Both the position numbers and the translations under genes were made by a program. From assembly GCF_016808335.1 (NCBI RefSeq), contig NC_053142.1, positions 45,799,674 through 45,863,673 on the forward strand: a DNA stretch of 64,000 bases, read 5' to 3'. This document shows, in pieces, positions 22,585-34,103 of this stretch. A model generated the notes under the pieces. That model ran no database searches, had not been told where the DNA came from, and was given only the letters and a program-made list of their open reading frames with translations. Numbering within the stretch: position 1 is the stretch's first letter; each line of letters starts with the position of its first letter. Source of the DNA: Panicum virgatum (taxonomy: Eukaryota > Streptophyta > Magnoliopsida > Poales > Poaceae).

Positions 22585-24872
22585 ATGATGGAGGGGAGCT
22601 ACGGCGGCGGCGGCGGGGAGATGTCGCGGGATCCCAAGCCGCGGCTGCGGTGGACGCCGGAGCTCCACCAGCGCTTCGTCGACGCCGTCGACAGGCTGGG
22701 CGGCCCGGACAGTGAGTGCTCGCTTTCCTTTCCATCCTGCTTCAGTTCCTCAGATAAGCTTACTCTGCCCTGATGAAGCCTGCTGGACGTGAAGGCGACG
22801 GCTTCAACCATCCTCTGCAATCTGCTAGTATGATGCTGCTTTTACAGAACATGTAGGCATGCATTGTTCAGGCCGAATTCTGCTCGGCTTGGCTGCGAGC
22901 TACTGCATGGTTGACCATAGAGCCTTGTGCAAGTTCAATATAGCATAGTCAAACAGCCTAAAAGCCACATGTAAAATACAATTGCCATAGCCACAACCAC
23001 CGATGAAGACAGTTGACTAGAAACAGTGCCAAGAATTTCCTTTTGGAACAATGGTACTCACCTCATCTGTCATGCTAGAAACTAGATCAAGTGCGATTCC
23101 TCTTTCTTTCTCTGAACAGCACTCTCTCTGTACTCTGTAGCTAATCAACCCCATGTTCATCTGAATTTTGTTTCCTTGAGCATCTCTGCTGTATTCTGGA
23201 TTAACCATTTCTTGTGCTGACCGGAACAGAAGCGACGCCCAAGTCGGTGCTCAGATTGATGGGCATGAAAGGCCTTACTCTGTACCATCTCAAAAGCCAC
23301 CTTCAGGTTTGAGCTCTACTTCTTCACTGCTTTAGCATTTGCTAGGGACTTGCGGTCCATTATACTAACAGATTGTGACATTGATACTGACGTGCGTAGA
23401 AATATAGACTGGGAAGACAGGGAAAGAAAAGCAGTGTCCTGGAACTTGCCAACGGCAGTGGTATGAACCTTGCACTATCCTCTTTTTCTGTCATCAGGAT
23501 TTACCCGGCAAAGTTTTCCTTCTTATTTTCATACTTTCGCTCCTTCTGTCATCAGGATTTGCTGCACAAGGCCTCAGTTTTCCCACTCCAACTCCTGTTC
23601 CAGGTGTTCCTGGTGAAGGAAAGAACACAGGGTAACGAGAAATTACCTTTTGCTGTCTAATTACTTGCTGAGTGATATACCCGTCCTTAGGGCACTACAG
23701 GAAGTCAATCAACATTTGGTGCAATTAGCATAATGCATTGTGTTAAGTAGACAACTGTAGCTGCTACAACGAGTTCCCTGACAAAAGGAACATCAAGATT
23801 GGGGTTTGCTCTCTTAAACCTCAGTTTCAACTGATATATTACTTGCCCTACTCAACTCCTATTCTCACAGCATAAGTGAGACATCATTTGTCAACTTCAT
23901 AGTGGATTTATGAAACCTGCGCAGGCATTATTTTTCTGCATGTATGGGACCGTAGAAGTGTAATCCCGATAAGAAGAAATTGAAAATTAGATGAGTCAAA
24001 ATCCCAAACCAGGAATCTATCCATCAGTAGATAATAATACAAATGCATCCAAACAGGGGGTTGAATAGAAATCCACCTGCTAAGATCAAGTATTAATTTA
24101 GAGTAAATACACTATATCTTCAAAGTTTGTATACCCAAAAAAAAAATTCCTTACACAGACAGGCCCAGGAATTTGCATAGAACTGATTGCATTTTTTAGA
24201 ACACTGATTGCTTTTTTTCTTATGTGACTAAACTGGGAGCCTATTTTTTGTTGAACTTTTTGTGGGTAATGGTTGGACTACTAAAACATTCTTATGTAAA
24301 TTAGGGAGATGCCACTTGCTGATGCACTAAGGTATCAAATTCAAGTCCAAAGAAAACTGCAAGAGCAACTTGAGGTAAGACAGGTTTTACATCACTACCA
24401 TGAGCTTGTGCTCTCCAAAACTTTCTTCCATAACACTACAAGTGCTTATGTCTGCAATCAGGTGCAAAAGAAGCTGCAGATGCGAATTGAGGCCCAAGGG
24501 AAGTACTTAAAGGCAATAATAGAGAAGGCTGAGAGAAACATTTCCTTCGATGCAAGTGCACCCAGTGACAACATAGAATCAACCAGATCACAGCTCATGG
24601 ATTTCAACCTAGCTCTATCAGGGTTCATGGACAATGCAACTCGAGTGTGCGAAGAAAGTAATGACCAATTGGAGAAAGCTATATCTGATGACAACCTTAA
24701 AGATAATTTAGGCTTTCAGCTCTACCAACTAGGAAGTCAGGAGGCTAAGGAAGACAAATGGACACCAAAAACTGAAGAGTCGCTCCGACTAGACTTGAAT
24801 ATTAAAGGTGGATATGACCTCTCTTCTAGAGGGATACAACCATGTGAGCTAGATTTGAAAATCAACCAGTAG
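22585..24872 (+). CDS. MYB-CC (GARP) transcription factor, PHR1/PHL-related
   Basis: Exons: 22585-22711, 23230-23306, 23400-23460, 23556-23631, 24305-24374, 24462-24872 (273 aa). The GARP MYB-like DNA-binding domain (about 17-72) reads PKPRLRWTPELHQRFVDAV, then ATPKSVLRLMGMKGLTLYHL and SHLQKYRLG. The coiled-coil MYB-CC (LHEQLE) domain (about 120-172) has ALRYQIQVQRKLQEQLE, then QKKLQMRIEAQGKYLKAII. The family binds P1BS-like sites as dimers and includes the phosphate-starvation regulator PHR1. This short form with an N-terminal MYB domain resembles PHL/MYR members rather than PHR1 itself. The C-terminal LRLDLNI and LDLKIN look like EAR (LxLxL) repression motifs, which is inference. The ATG at 22585 is followed by a second at 22588; either would serve. 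Confidence 0.9.
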
Positions 24873-25817
24873 ATAATATAGAGATTTTTTCAAGAAGCTG
24901 ACAGTTTTGGGAAGTTAACTCTTTGATATTAGGTTACTTTCCTGTGGGTATTGAGTATGCTTGACCACAGCTTACAAGTTTGCTTTACTCTCTTCTAATG
25001 TTAAATCCGCTGAAAGAAATTTCTGAATAAGTTTGATTATTGTTTGAAAAGTTTGAATTGTACACATGTAGAATGCATATTGATGAATGATAGAGCATGC
25101 AAAAGTCTAGTCATGGTATATGCATATTTTGAAATGTCCTTTTTGTACCATTTATCTGAACATTTAGTAACTTGATGTGCACCAAATATATCCTATTTTC
25201 ACGATAAAAGAGTAACCAAAGCTAAAAAATTGAAGATCTAAAGTGTTGAGTTCTTGGCCTGTAGCCCCATAGTGTTAAGAATGCCAGCCATATGTACTTT
25301 AATCTTCCTCCGTTGGATCTGTTTGTTACTGAAGCCTTTTCCATAATTAAAAATTATTCAACTATCAATCATCAACTAGCTGCAACCTATGTAATACTGA
25401 ATAACCCATGAACCCATCTGACAAAACATTTTGGGATGATAGCATTAATCAAGTCACCAGACATCTCAGTTCTTATGCTGTAAGATTATCCAAACATCTC
25501 TCTTGTTGCCTGGTCAAAACTATATTCAGCATTTACAACACTGGAAAACCCCTAAAGGTCCTGACTCCTATCCTATGTACCAGAAATATTGAGACTCCCA
25601 AGTGTTACAAACCCATGAAATAAAAAAGGAAAAAAATTCAAAACTAAATTTATTTTAATTACTTATCTAAGTGAGAAAGAAATTATCCATGGATAACTGA
25701 ATTAGTACATCATGCCAGTGTCATACTAATTGTACAAAACTCGGATCTGTTGAAAAGAGTGTGGAAACAGAAGATTGAAACAAAACAAAACTGTGGATAT
25801 GCATGAGAGGCAACTCT
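24873..25817. other. Convergent 3' flanks, no gene
   Basis: This AT-rich gap lies between the 3' end of the plus-strand MYB-CC gene and the 3' end of the next minus-strand gene. It should hold both 3' UTRs. I see no open frame with protein-like composition and no transposon termini. Confidence 0.5.
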
Positions 25818-26988
25818 TTACTTTCCCCACTTTGAGAGGACCAAGATACCAACGACTGTGAAGCATACCGTGGCCACGGATCCAAACACAAGTGCAAAGG
25901 CATACATCTGGGTTGGAAGGTTAAGTTTCTCCTGAATACCCTTCAAGCCCTTGTCAATCACCGGGGCCAAAGCAGCTGCACCAGCGACTCGGAATGGCCT
26001 TGTAACATTGTTACCAGTCCACATTAGGATAACAATCTGATAAAAAGAAAGCAGATGAAGATCAGTCTTAGGACACTAACACTTTTGCATTGGGCGAATA
26101 TGCAGATAGTACCATGGCTAATGACAACTAGAAAAGATTGAATGTCTCCAGAAAGAAAATGAGCGCCATTTGTCAAACAACATAACTTAGAGCCCAATTT
26201 TGGCAAGTCATCTGTTAGCAAACAATGTCAGAATTGTGTTCTGTCACAACTTATATCCAGGGTACATTTGGTTTCAGTTAGTCGTGGTTGCCAACAGTGA
26301 ACTTCTCCGTCTAATTTGGTACTAGCAATGGAGATGGAAAAGTGGATTGCAGTACCTAGCAGAAGTATACTACATCAGCAAACAACAAAGGAAAGGCACA
26401 GAGAACATACACCAAGCAGAGCCTTGAGATTGGCCGCAGGGTTCTTGCCGGTGCTCTTCTCGTAGCCGAGGAACGCGAGCACGAAGAAGGTGGTGTAGGT
26501 AACGGCGTCGAACAGCCCGTAGGCCAGCACGGCGGCCAGGCCGAGCTTGGCCACTCTGGCCCTCGCCTCCGCGCTCTGCACCTGCGCGCGCATCCAGAAT
26601 CATCGGAACCCCCACAAAACAAAACAAATCAAAATCCCCATCATTCAACCACAGCCACCATGAGCTCACCATCCATTTAGTCCAGAATCCAGCCTTCGGC
26701 CCGGGCTCGCCCTGCAAATCATGCGCGCAGTTAGCTCAGCTCCCCTGCGGTTCAAATCAAAGTGTCAGGGGATGCGGTCAGGTTGGCCACCTGCGTGTCG
26801 GGGCCCGGGCTTCCGCTGGCGGACGCGCGGGGGGCTAGGGCGAATCTGCTCTCCGCGCCGAGGAGTGGAGTTGGTGGAGAGAAGCGGCGGTGTGGTAGTT
26901 TTGCAAGTCTGGATGGCGGGATGATGCGGGCGCGTAGGGCGCTCGGCTGGAGAGTGACCGCCGGGTGCTGCAGGTGAAAGGTAGACAT
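25818..26988 (-). CDS. Small predicted plastid membrane protein, 4 exons
   Basis: Minus-strand exons: 26988-26791, 26711-26670, 26581-26411, 26036-25818. All junctions are in phase 0, giving 209 aa. Residues 1 to about 55 are rich in Ser, Arg, Pro and Ala with few acids, as in a chloroplast transit peptide. The mature part has two or three hydrophobic helices, including LGLAAVLAYGLFDAVTYTTF and a C-terminal one around FGSVATVCFTVVGILVL ending SKWGK. A loop carries MWTGNNVTRPFRVAG. I do not recognise a named family with certainty; a DUF1279/FAM210-like protein is one possibility. The ATG at 26988 is chosen because it opens the transit-like segment in frame with a clean donor. Confidence 0.8.
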
Positions 26989-27560
26989 GGCGGCGGGCGG
27001 TGGAGAAACGAGGGAAGCACTTGTGCTAGATTGGGCGAAGGGTTCTGGGACTCTGATGCGATGGTGCCCTGCACTGGTAACTAGCTAGCTGCCATTTGGG
27101 ACCGACAAACGGCAGCAATCAAGCGCCATTATCAGCCATCCAAAGTACTCCTCAAAAGCCCAAGTATAAGCAACAGAAAACGCAATCAAATAGCACACTC
27201 AAACATCTGCAAACCAAGATGCGCTGTGTGCGTTCTACTGTTCTACATCACAGACAAAAATTCAGATGACATGAAGAACAGAGGAAGTTCAGCTGAGTTT
27301 CTGATGCAGAAATTGTTCATACCAGAACAGAGATCGCAATTCAGTTAACATGTAGAACAGAGGAACTTCAGGTGAAAACGCCAGAAAAGCACCTGTCAGG
27401 CTTCAGATATGTACATAAAATAGGTTTTACTCTCATCGAAATGGTTCGAAAATATTGTAGTAGAATAACTCAACTCATTACTCATAGGCATGCTTTCCAA
27501 TAAAAACAGAACACTCATTTTCTTATTAGCGATGCAAAATTCAGCAGAGCGCAATCAGCC
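26989..27560. other. Gap between the plastid-protein gene start and AOX copy A
   Basis: It contains the short upstream region of the minus-strand plastid-protein gene and the 3' flank of the AOX pseudogene. The stretch at about 27230-27370 repeats ACAT(C/G)A..CAGA and GAACAGAGGAA(G/C)TTCAG motifs (27277 and 27355). No gene was found. Confidence 0.45.
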
Positions 27561-29298
27561 TCAGTGGTATCCGATGGGCGCAGGGGACTCCTTCAGCTGC
27601 ATGCCCTGGCAATGGATGTCCTGCATGCCACAAGCAAAGACGGAATCAGACATCAGAACCAATCCGTAAACCCAAACAAACATATGTGACCAAATGACAT
27701 GAAACAGTGGTGCTAATCTCCAAATAGAATCTGGAAGTGTTTTAGTTCGTACCGATGCGAAGTGGTTGACGTCACGGTGGTGAGCCTCGTCGGCGCGCAC
27801 CACGGTGACGACGTCCTTGAGCGTAGCGTTGGCGGGGAGGCGCCAGTAGTCGATGGCGATGGCCGGGGCGGGGACGTTGTCGATCTTGCCGACCTCCAGG
27901 TCCTTGAGGTACTCGGTGTACGAGTGGATGCGTGCGCGAACTTGGGGGAGAGGAGGTAGCCCAGGAAGTAGGCGTTGAAGAAGACGCCCTGGACGGCGAT
28001 CACCAGCGCGCGCTCGTACCACCTCGGCTTCGCCACCTCCATGAAAGTCATGAGGTGCATGCGCTCGTTCTCGGCCTCTTCAAGCAGCGCGCGGATCCAG
28101 CCGCCGCTCTGCTCGAAGCGGCGGAGAGAGCGCAGGTGGAGCAGCATGCCGCCCACCATCCCCGGCACCGCTGCCACGGTCTCCAGCATCATGGCCCGGC
28201 AGCCATATCGCCTCTGCAGAAAATTCACACAATTCGTCACCGTGTCAGCTTGCGAATTTACAACACAGTACCATAATTCGGCATTAATATTATTTGCACA
28301 TACAGTTACGAATGGATCATATTCTTCTTCTAAAGCCAAATTAAAGAGATGGTTGCTAATAAAAAAATAGCAATCCTATATTTTATCGGGTAGCAAATGT
28401 CCATAGCTCTGTTTGGTTGATGTCCTTGTCAATCGTCTAGAATATAATGAAATCCACAAAATGTTTGTGCTAAAATACTCGATTTGGTCCACGTTGCAAA
28501 TACAAGTTGCGACTTCCAGAAAGGAGGATAGATGTTCAGACGCCATTGATACTAAAACCACATACCACGCCATGTAGCTAGTAAAGTCTAGTACAGTAGA
28601 AAACACCGGACCGATCAATTGAACTGCGAAACACCGGACTGATCAATTGAACAGCGAAGGCCATGAACTGCGCGCATGCACGAACCTGGAAGAAGACGTC
28701 GGTGGGGAAGCGCAGCGACTTGACGGTCCAGTAAGCGATCTTGTCGAGCATCGTCTTGGGCTCGTGGTGCCTGGTCAGATCGATGGACGTGTCCGCCGTA
28801 TACGTCTCCCATGGCTGCAACAGAAGGACAGATTAATCACGCCGCCGCAACGAGTTAATCACCATTAACCAACGCCTGTGCATGAACCGATCTAGAGACG
28901 ATCCGTTCACCGCCTGGATGAATCGCAAGAGGCAAGCAAACCGAAAAACAATCAAAGCGAGGATCACGTACCCTAAAGCAAGTCCACTTCCACTCGGTGC
29001 CGTCCTCCCGCATCAGCTTGTTCGTCTGCTCGATGCCCCAGTAGCTGTTGATCACCACGGCCTTCTTGTCCCCTCCGTCCTTGGCCGCCTCCTCCTTCGC
29101 CTTCTGCGGCGGCGTTGCTGCCGCGGCCGCGGCGGGGGAGGACGACGTGGACATGAGCCGCACCATAACCGCCGGGACGCCGTCGGCGCCAGCGAGCAGT
29201 GAGGGCCTCGCGGCCGCCGTGGGAGAGGCCGCCGCCGCGGCGAAGAGGCGCTTGCCGGCGTGGCGGAGGAGGATGGATCCGGCCATCCGGGAGCTCAT
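27561..29298 (-). pseudogene. AOX1: Alternative oxidase AOX1, copy A, frameshifted by a deletion
   Basis: Minus-strand exons: 29298-28972, 28814-28686, 28213-27753, 27620-27561. This is the four-exon layout with intact GT-AG sites. AOX is the mitochondrial inner-membrane di-iron ubiquinol oxidase that bypasses complexes III and IV. Intact parts are a transit-like N terminus, CysI (WKWTCFRPWETY), CysII at residue 157 ([15 protein letters not shown]), NERMHLMTF and, in another frame, RADEAHHRD. After KFAH (243-246), where the sister copies have 33 nt encoding a GYLEEEAV segment, this copy has only five nt. The net loss of 28 nt removes the LEEEA iron-ligand motif and shifts the frame. The shifted frame ends in exon 4. 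Exon 4 also has DIHCQG where the sisters have DIHYQG. An assembly error is possible, but a 28-nt net change inside clean sequence is unlike a base-calling slip. Confidence 0.88.
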
Positions 29299-29445
29299 CG
29301 CCGGCGATCACCGGTTTTCGCGAGCCAGAAGTGCTTTTGGGGAGCAGGAGCAGATGCGACGTGAGTCGTGGTGGGCCGCGCGCTTGTGTTGACGGCGATT
29401 GCTTGGTTGCAGATTGGAAATGGTGCGGGGGGAATTTTGGGAGGA

Positions 29446-29455
29446 CTTTTATATA
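29446..29455 (-). promoter_or_regulatory. TATA box of AOX copy A
   Basis: Minus-strand TATATAAAAG, 148-157 bp upstream of the ATG at 29298. The same distance is seen in the two sister genes. Confidence 0.7.
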
Positions 29456-30060
29456 GGGTAGTGGGGCCGCCCCGTCAGCGAAGGGGGAGGTGCCTTGCTT
29501 CCCCGGGCTTCCAGAAACTCAGGTGGTCCTTTCTTCTTCTCCAAGTAGATCAGGCTGGACGTTAATTAATGAATTACCCGTGATATTTCTTTTCCGTTGG
29601 AAACAGCCTGTGATTTAGGTTCACGTGTTTGCACGCTGCAACCTATATTTGTTTGTGATGTGAAATTGGTACACGCATCAGATAAATCTCCCTGTAACAC
29701 ATGGATGCTCTCAACATTTTTAATTTTCTTTTCTCTTTTTTTTTTCTGGTTGCTAATGCTAGAAGTGGTCTTATTTTTCTTCCAAGCATAAAGTATTAGA
29801 TGCTTGATCAAGTGATCCATGGGAATATTTTTGGTGTTCCAGTTGAATATTCCGTTCACACCATCTTCATATATTAATGAATTGTACGAACTGGTAGTAC
29901 GTATTGTAGTACTACTCGTACTTACTATACAGAGAAAACAAAGCAAAACGGGACATTCTTCCCGTTCTGTGGTTTGTCTTGAGGACCAAGAAAGACTCCA
30001 ACCATCCAAGACCAGGTTGTCAGTCAAATGAGGCAGCTACGAGCAGTTCGCTTCCTCCTA
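29456..30060. other. Upstream flank of AOX copy A
   Basis: No gene is supported. There is a CT/T-rich stretch near 29720-29750. The region ends at a Stowaway MITE. Confidence 0.45.
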
Positions 30061-30287
30061 CACCCTCCGTTTCATATTATAAGTGGTTTGACTTTTTAAC
30101 TTTAAGTTTGATCACTCATCTTATTTAAAAAATTATGCAAACATATATAGTTAAATTTAAGTCGGGTTGTATTGATAAATCAAGTCACAACAAAAGAAGT
30201 GATATTTTACAGAAATTTTTGAATAAAATGAGCGGTCAAATTTATGGTAAAAAAATTCAAACGATATATAATTTGGAACAGAGGGAG
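30061..30287. mobile_element. Stowaway MITE (Tc1/mariner type)
   Basis: The left end CACCCTCCGTTTCATATTAT and the right end TTGGAACAGAGGGAG form the CTCCCTCCGT-type inverted repeat of grass Stowaway elements. It is flanked by TA on both sides (30059-30060 and 30288-30289). It is 227 bp long, AT-rich and without coding capacity. Confidence 0.85.
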
Positions 30288-30565
30288 TACTATATTTAGG
30301 ATCTTTTTTATCTGCAAATTGCTGTGCTTAGATCCGTTTATTACCCAATCTACTAGCAACAGCATATATTCAATCGTGACGAACAGGATAAACAAAAGCA
30401 TAAGCCAGAAACTTCCCGCACTTTGCTTACTTTGATCTTTGCTGGCATTGTGCTTGCCACGCGAACCATTGGCTGAATAAACAATCATGATGTATGAGTC
30501 AAATGATCTGTTTCCAAGTGGCAAACGAAGTAGCATAATTGGAACTCGTAGCTAAACCGCTATTC

Positions 30566-33070
30566 TGTAACACCTCATGTGTTAATCGCCTATAATTAAA
30601 TTAAATATGGTCACTAGTCTTATACGCACACGACAAATCACTAAACCAAATTTTTTCTGTCAGCTTGGGCCGGACTGGTTTGACCGGTCGGGGCAACCGG
30701 TCTGACCGGTTGAACCTGTTTCAACCGTTTTGGGCCCCACATCATTTAAACCACACTCTCTCTCTCCCTCTCACCAGATCACTCATCCTCACCACGCCAG
30801 CTCTCTCTCTCTCCCTCCCGAGTTTTTCCTCTCCCAAACCCTCCCTCCCAAATTCCTACTTCCAACTCCATTTCAAGGCTTGGGGGAGCTTCAAATCGGG
30901 GTCGAGGATCACTCTCTCCATGTGCTCCTCCCGGGGTGACGTGGATTCAAGGTCCTTCGCGGGGAAGAAGGCTCATCCAAAGTATTTCATCTAGGATTGG
31001 GTGAATCCATCATTCTAGGAGATTTTAGTCGGATTCCTTGGGTCAGGATCATCTATATGCACCCCTGAACTAGTGCCTAGAAGGGATTTAGATTTGGTGG
31101 GCTAGCTTCACCGCGCCAAGAATTCTAGCTTTTGGTCTGGGTAGGACCGATCTGACCGGTAGTTTGGTCGGGTTCAATGGGACTGGTCTGATCGGTCAGG
31201 AGGACCAGTCTGACCGGTGTGGCAGTGGTTGAGAGGGGATTATAAGGGGTAGTTAGTGCAAATAGTTAGAAATTATTTTGGTTATTGGTTACTTGTAATT
31301 TTGATAAATCATGCATGCATTTCTCATGTCATATGTATATGCATACGTGTAGCAGCCGCAGCAGAGGAGGTTGTATACGAGGTGGTTGCGGAGCCCCAAG
31401 AGCCACAGGGGCAAGCCCCGCAGCAGGAGGTTCGTGAGGAGTCGGCCCAAGCCCATTTGACCCTAGTACTGAGCAGCAGTCTCAAGGCAAGCCCCGGTGC
31501 ATGACCCACTAATTTAAATTATGCAATATTATATATATTTATATCTATTAATTGTGTATTAAGTTTTAGGAGTTGTTTGGAACCCTAGTTGCATGATCCC
31601 TAGGTTCCCTTGAGTTAGACTAGTACGTATAGGACGATAGAAATGCTATGCCTAATAGATCTCGGTAGAAGTCGAGTGATTTCTGTTCACTCGCGAGATA
31701 TAGGATGCCTCTATATTTCGAATATATGGAATATTGGAATATGTAGGAAAGGAAAGGGAATTTGAGACCGGGCAGGGAATGTTTAGCCCTGTCTGTGTCG
31801 GTTAAGGACCGTCCGTTGTTTGGCCCTGTGATCGAGTTTGAATTGTACTAACCACATGCCCGGAGTAAGAGGTAGTCGAAACCGGTAAATCTAGTACTGT
31901 CTTACTTCAAAAGTACATAACTTCATCACCACCACTTAGGGCGAGTCGAGTGGCCGCGGAGAATGGGGATGCATGTATTTACTCTTGGTGGTCTCTCGTA
32001 GGGCTCGGCTGACTATATGAAGGTGGGGCGGTTCTGTAGTTTGAGGTGGGGAGGGAAAGGGTTGGAGCGTGTGATCCGACGGGGCTATGCGTGCCGTGTT
32101 GGTTAGGTCCACCTTGCAAGGTTAAAATGGATCGATTCGCCGTCAGTCGCTCTCGGATATGAGCACCTTGATCGCAGCACCGCATCGTAGTAATGCTTTA
32201 TGGAATTTAAGCAATGGTTGGAAATGATTATCTTGAATTAATATTCAATGTTTGCTATGGTTGCTTAGAGGATGCAAAAACTAGTGATGATTAAGCATAT
32301 AGAATTTGAGGCTGAAAGTGGAAAAAATAAGGATTTACTTTAGAAGCTTTTTCTGCAAAATAACCACCAGCCAAATGCCTTGCATGTCTAGGTATGTGGG
32401 CTAAGTATACCCACTGGTCGGGTAAGTCTTGCGGAGTATTAGTTGCTCAGGGTTTGTTGCCACCCCAAAAATTGTATTTCAGCACACCTAGACGCCAACT
32501 TCTGCCCCTACTGTATCAAGTTCATCCGCCGGGATGCAGAGGGGTGGGAGGTGGTGGAGCGAGACCCTTAGGCTAGAGAGTTGACGGGTTGCACCCTTGA
32601 GGGCGGGGTGTGCAACCCTCAATTTTGTTTAGACCGGTCAGTGGACCGGTCTGACCGGTGGTCAGGGTAGACCGAGGGGCACCGGTCTGACCGGTTAGGT
32701 GAACCGGTCTGATCGGTTGCGCAGGACCAAAACCAATTGTAGCGTGGTGTTGTAAATCTCTTTTATGTTCCAACTTCAGTCACTTTTGTGGTAAAATTTT
32801 AAGTTATACAGTTTATGTAACTTGGGTATGTATTTGAACTCGGTTTGTAAAAACTCTTATATATCGGTTTGTCACCTTGTTATATTTTCAAGTATTTGTC
32901 GTGCTTGTACCATCTGCGCCCGCCTTCGCGTGGGACTACCGGTGTTGTTTCGATCGGGCCGTGGGTTAGGAAAGGACCGTCAAATTAAGCCATTAAGCTA
33001 ATGCGCCCGATGTGTTCAAATGACAGCCATTAGACTTAATTCAGAGTTTTAATTTGACGGTTCCGTCACA
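30566..33070. mobile_element. Solo LTR of a large LTR retrotransposon (2505 bp)
   Basis: The element begins TGTAACACC, ends GGTTCCGTCACA, and is flanked by a perfect 5-bp duplication TATTC (30561-30565 and 33071-33075). No second LTR, primer-binding site or protease/polymerase frame is seen, so the whole is read as one long LTR. Ty3/gypsy elements with 2-3 kb LTRs are common in grasses, but the superfamily is inferred. It contains three clusters of the palindromic unit ACCGGTCTGACCGGT. The short frames inside, including a Glu/Gln-rich one at about 31350-31500, have no recognised domain. Confidence 0.8.
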
Positions 33071-33533
33071 TATTCCGTCTCCCTGCTACTATGGTGTAAT
33101 CAGCTGGTTTCAACTAAACAATGGTTTGATTAGTGGATCCCCAAACTTCTGGTAGATTGGTATCAAGAATATCTATCATAGCGCATGTTTATTCATTGGA
33201 TTTTTTATGGCTGCTAAGAAAACTCAATTCTTGCTCTGCACCTTTTTGAAGTTTGTACAATAATGAAGGATAATATTCACAAGAAAAACAATAAATTAAT
33301 TAAATTGAATTGCTCGTGACGTACTGGTCAGACAGTGTTGAAACTAGGTTGTCTTTTGACCATATGTTTTTTCTTTCAGTGTGAGGTCTTCTCGGTCATC
33401 GCGCATCTCGGTTCATGTCAAATGGGTATGTGTCTTCCTGTAGTGATGACGCGTCTCAACGACAAGGAGGTTTGGCAACATGCTGTCTCAATTGAGGAAA
33501 GGCACAGGCAATAGCTGGAGGCGGATAGATGGG

Positions 33534-33776
33534 ATAGGGAGTTTGTCTTCGTTTTAAATCGTATTTCGTTTGACTTTTTTAACTTTAAGTTTATCGAGTC
33601 ATTTTTATAAATATATGCAAATATTGTCAAATTTTAAGTCATTTTTGAAGACCTTGTGTTGATAAAGCAAGCCACAATAAAAAGAAATGATATTTTGTAC
33701 AAATTTTTGAATAAAACGAGCAGTAAAACTTGGAATCAAATAAGTCAAACGAACTATAATTTGGAACAAGAGAGTA
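33534..33776. mobile_element. Diverged Stowaway-like MITE copy
   Basis: It shares long blocks with the element at 30061-30287, in the same order and orientation: TTTGACTTTTT(T)AACTTTAAGTT, TTGATAAA(G/T)CAAG, AAATTTTTGAATAAAA(C/T)GAG and ATAATTTGGAACA. Its terminal repeats are eroded, so the ends are approximate. Confidence 0.65.
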
Positions 33777-34103
33777 ACATCAATCTAGTTATACTCCTGC
33801 AAATCAGCAAATGACAATCCAGTGCTAATTGCAATGCATGGCATATTTCACTACTCGTACTAAAAAGTCTTACTGATAAATGTCACTCGTTAATATGTAC
33901 AAGATGACACGTGTTACATAGACACAACCACGAACCCATTCATTCTCTTACAGGTGGTAAATCAGACTCGATTATATGTGGATGAAAGTACTGATCATTT
34001 ACACACAAATCATGCAGACCAATTGACCCCAAACAAGGCGTCCGAGGGGGTAGTACTGTAGGTAATAACAACATTGCTGAATTGAGCAATCTACGTCGAC
34101 TGA
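33777..34103. other. 3' flank of AOX copy B
   Basis: It should contain the 3' UTR of the minus-strand AOX copy B. No other feature was recognised. Confidence 0.5.
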
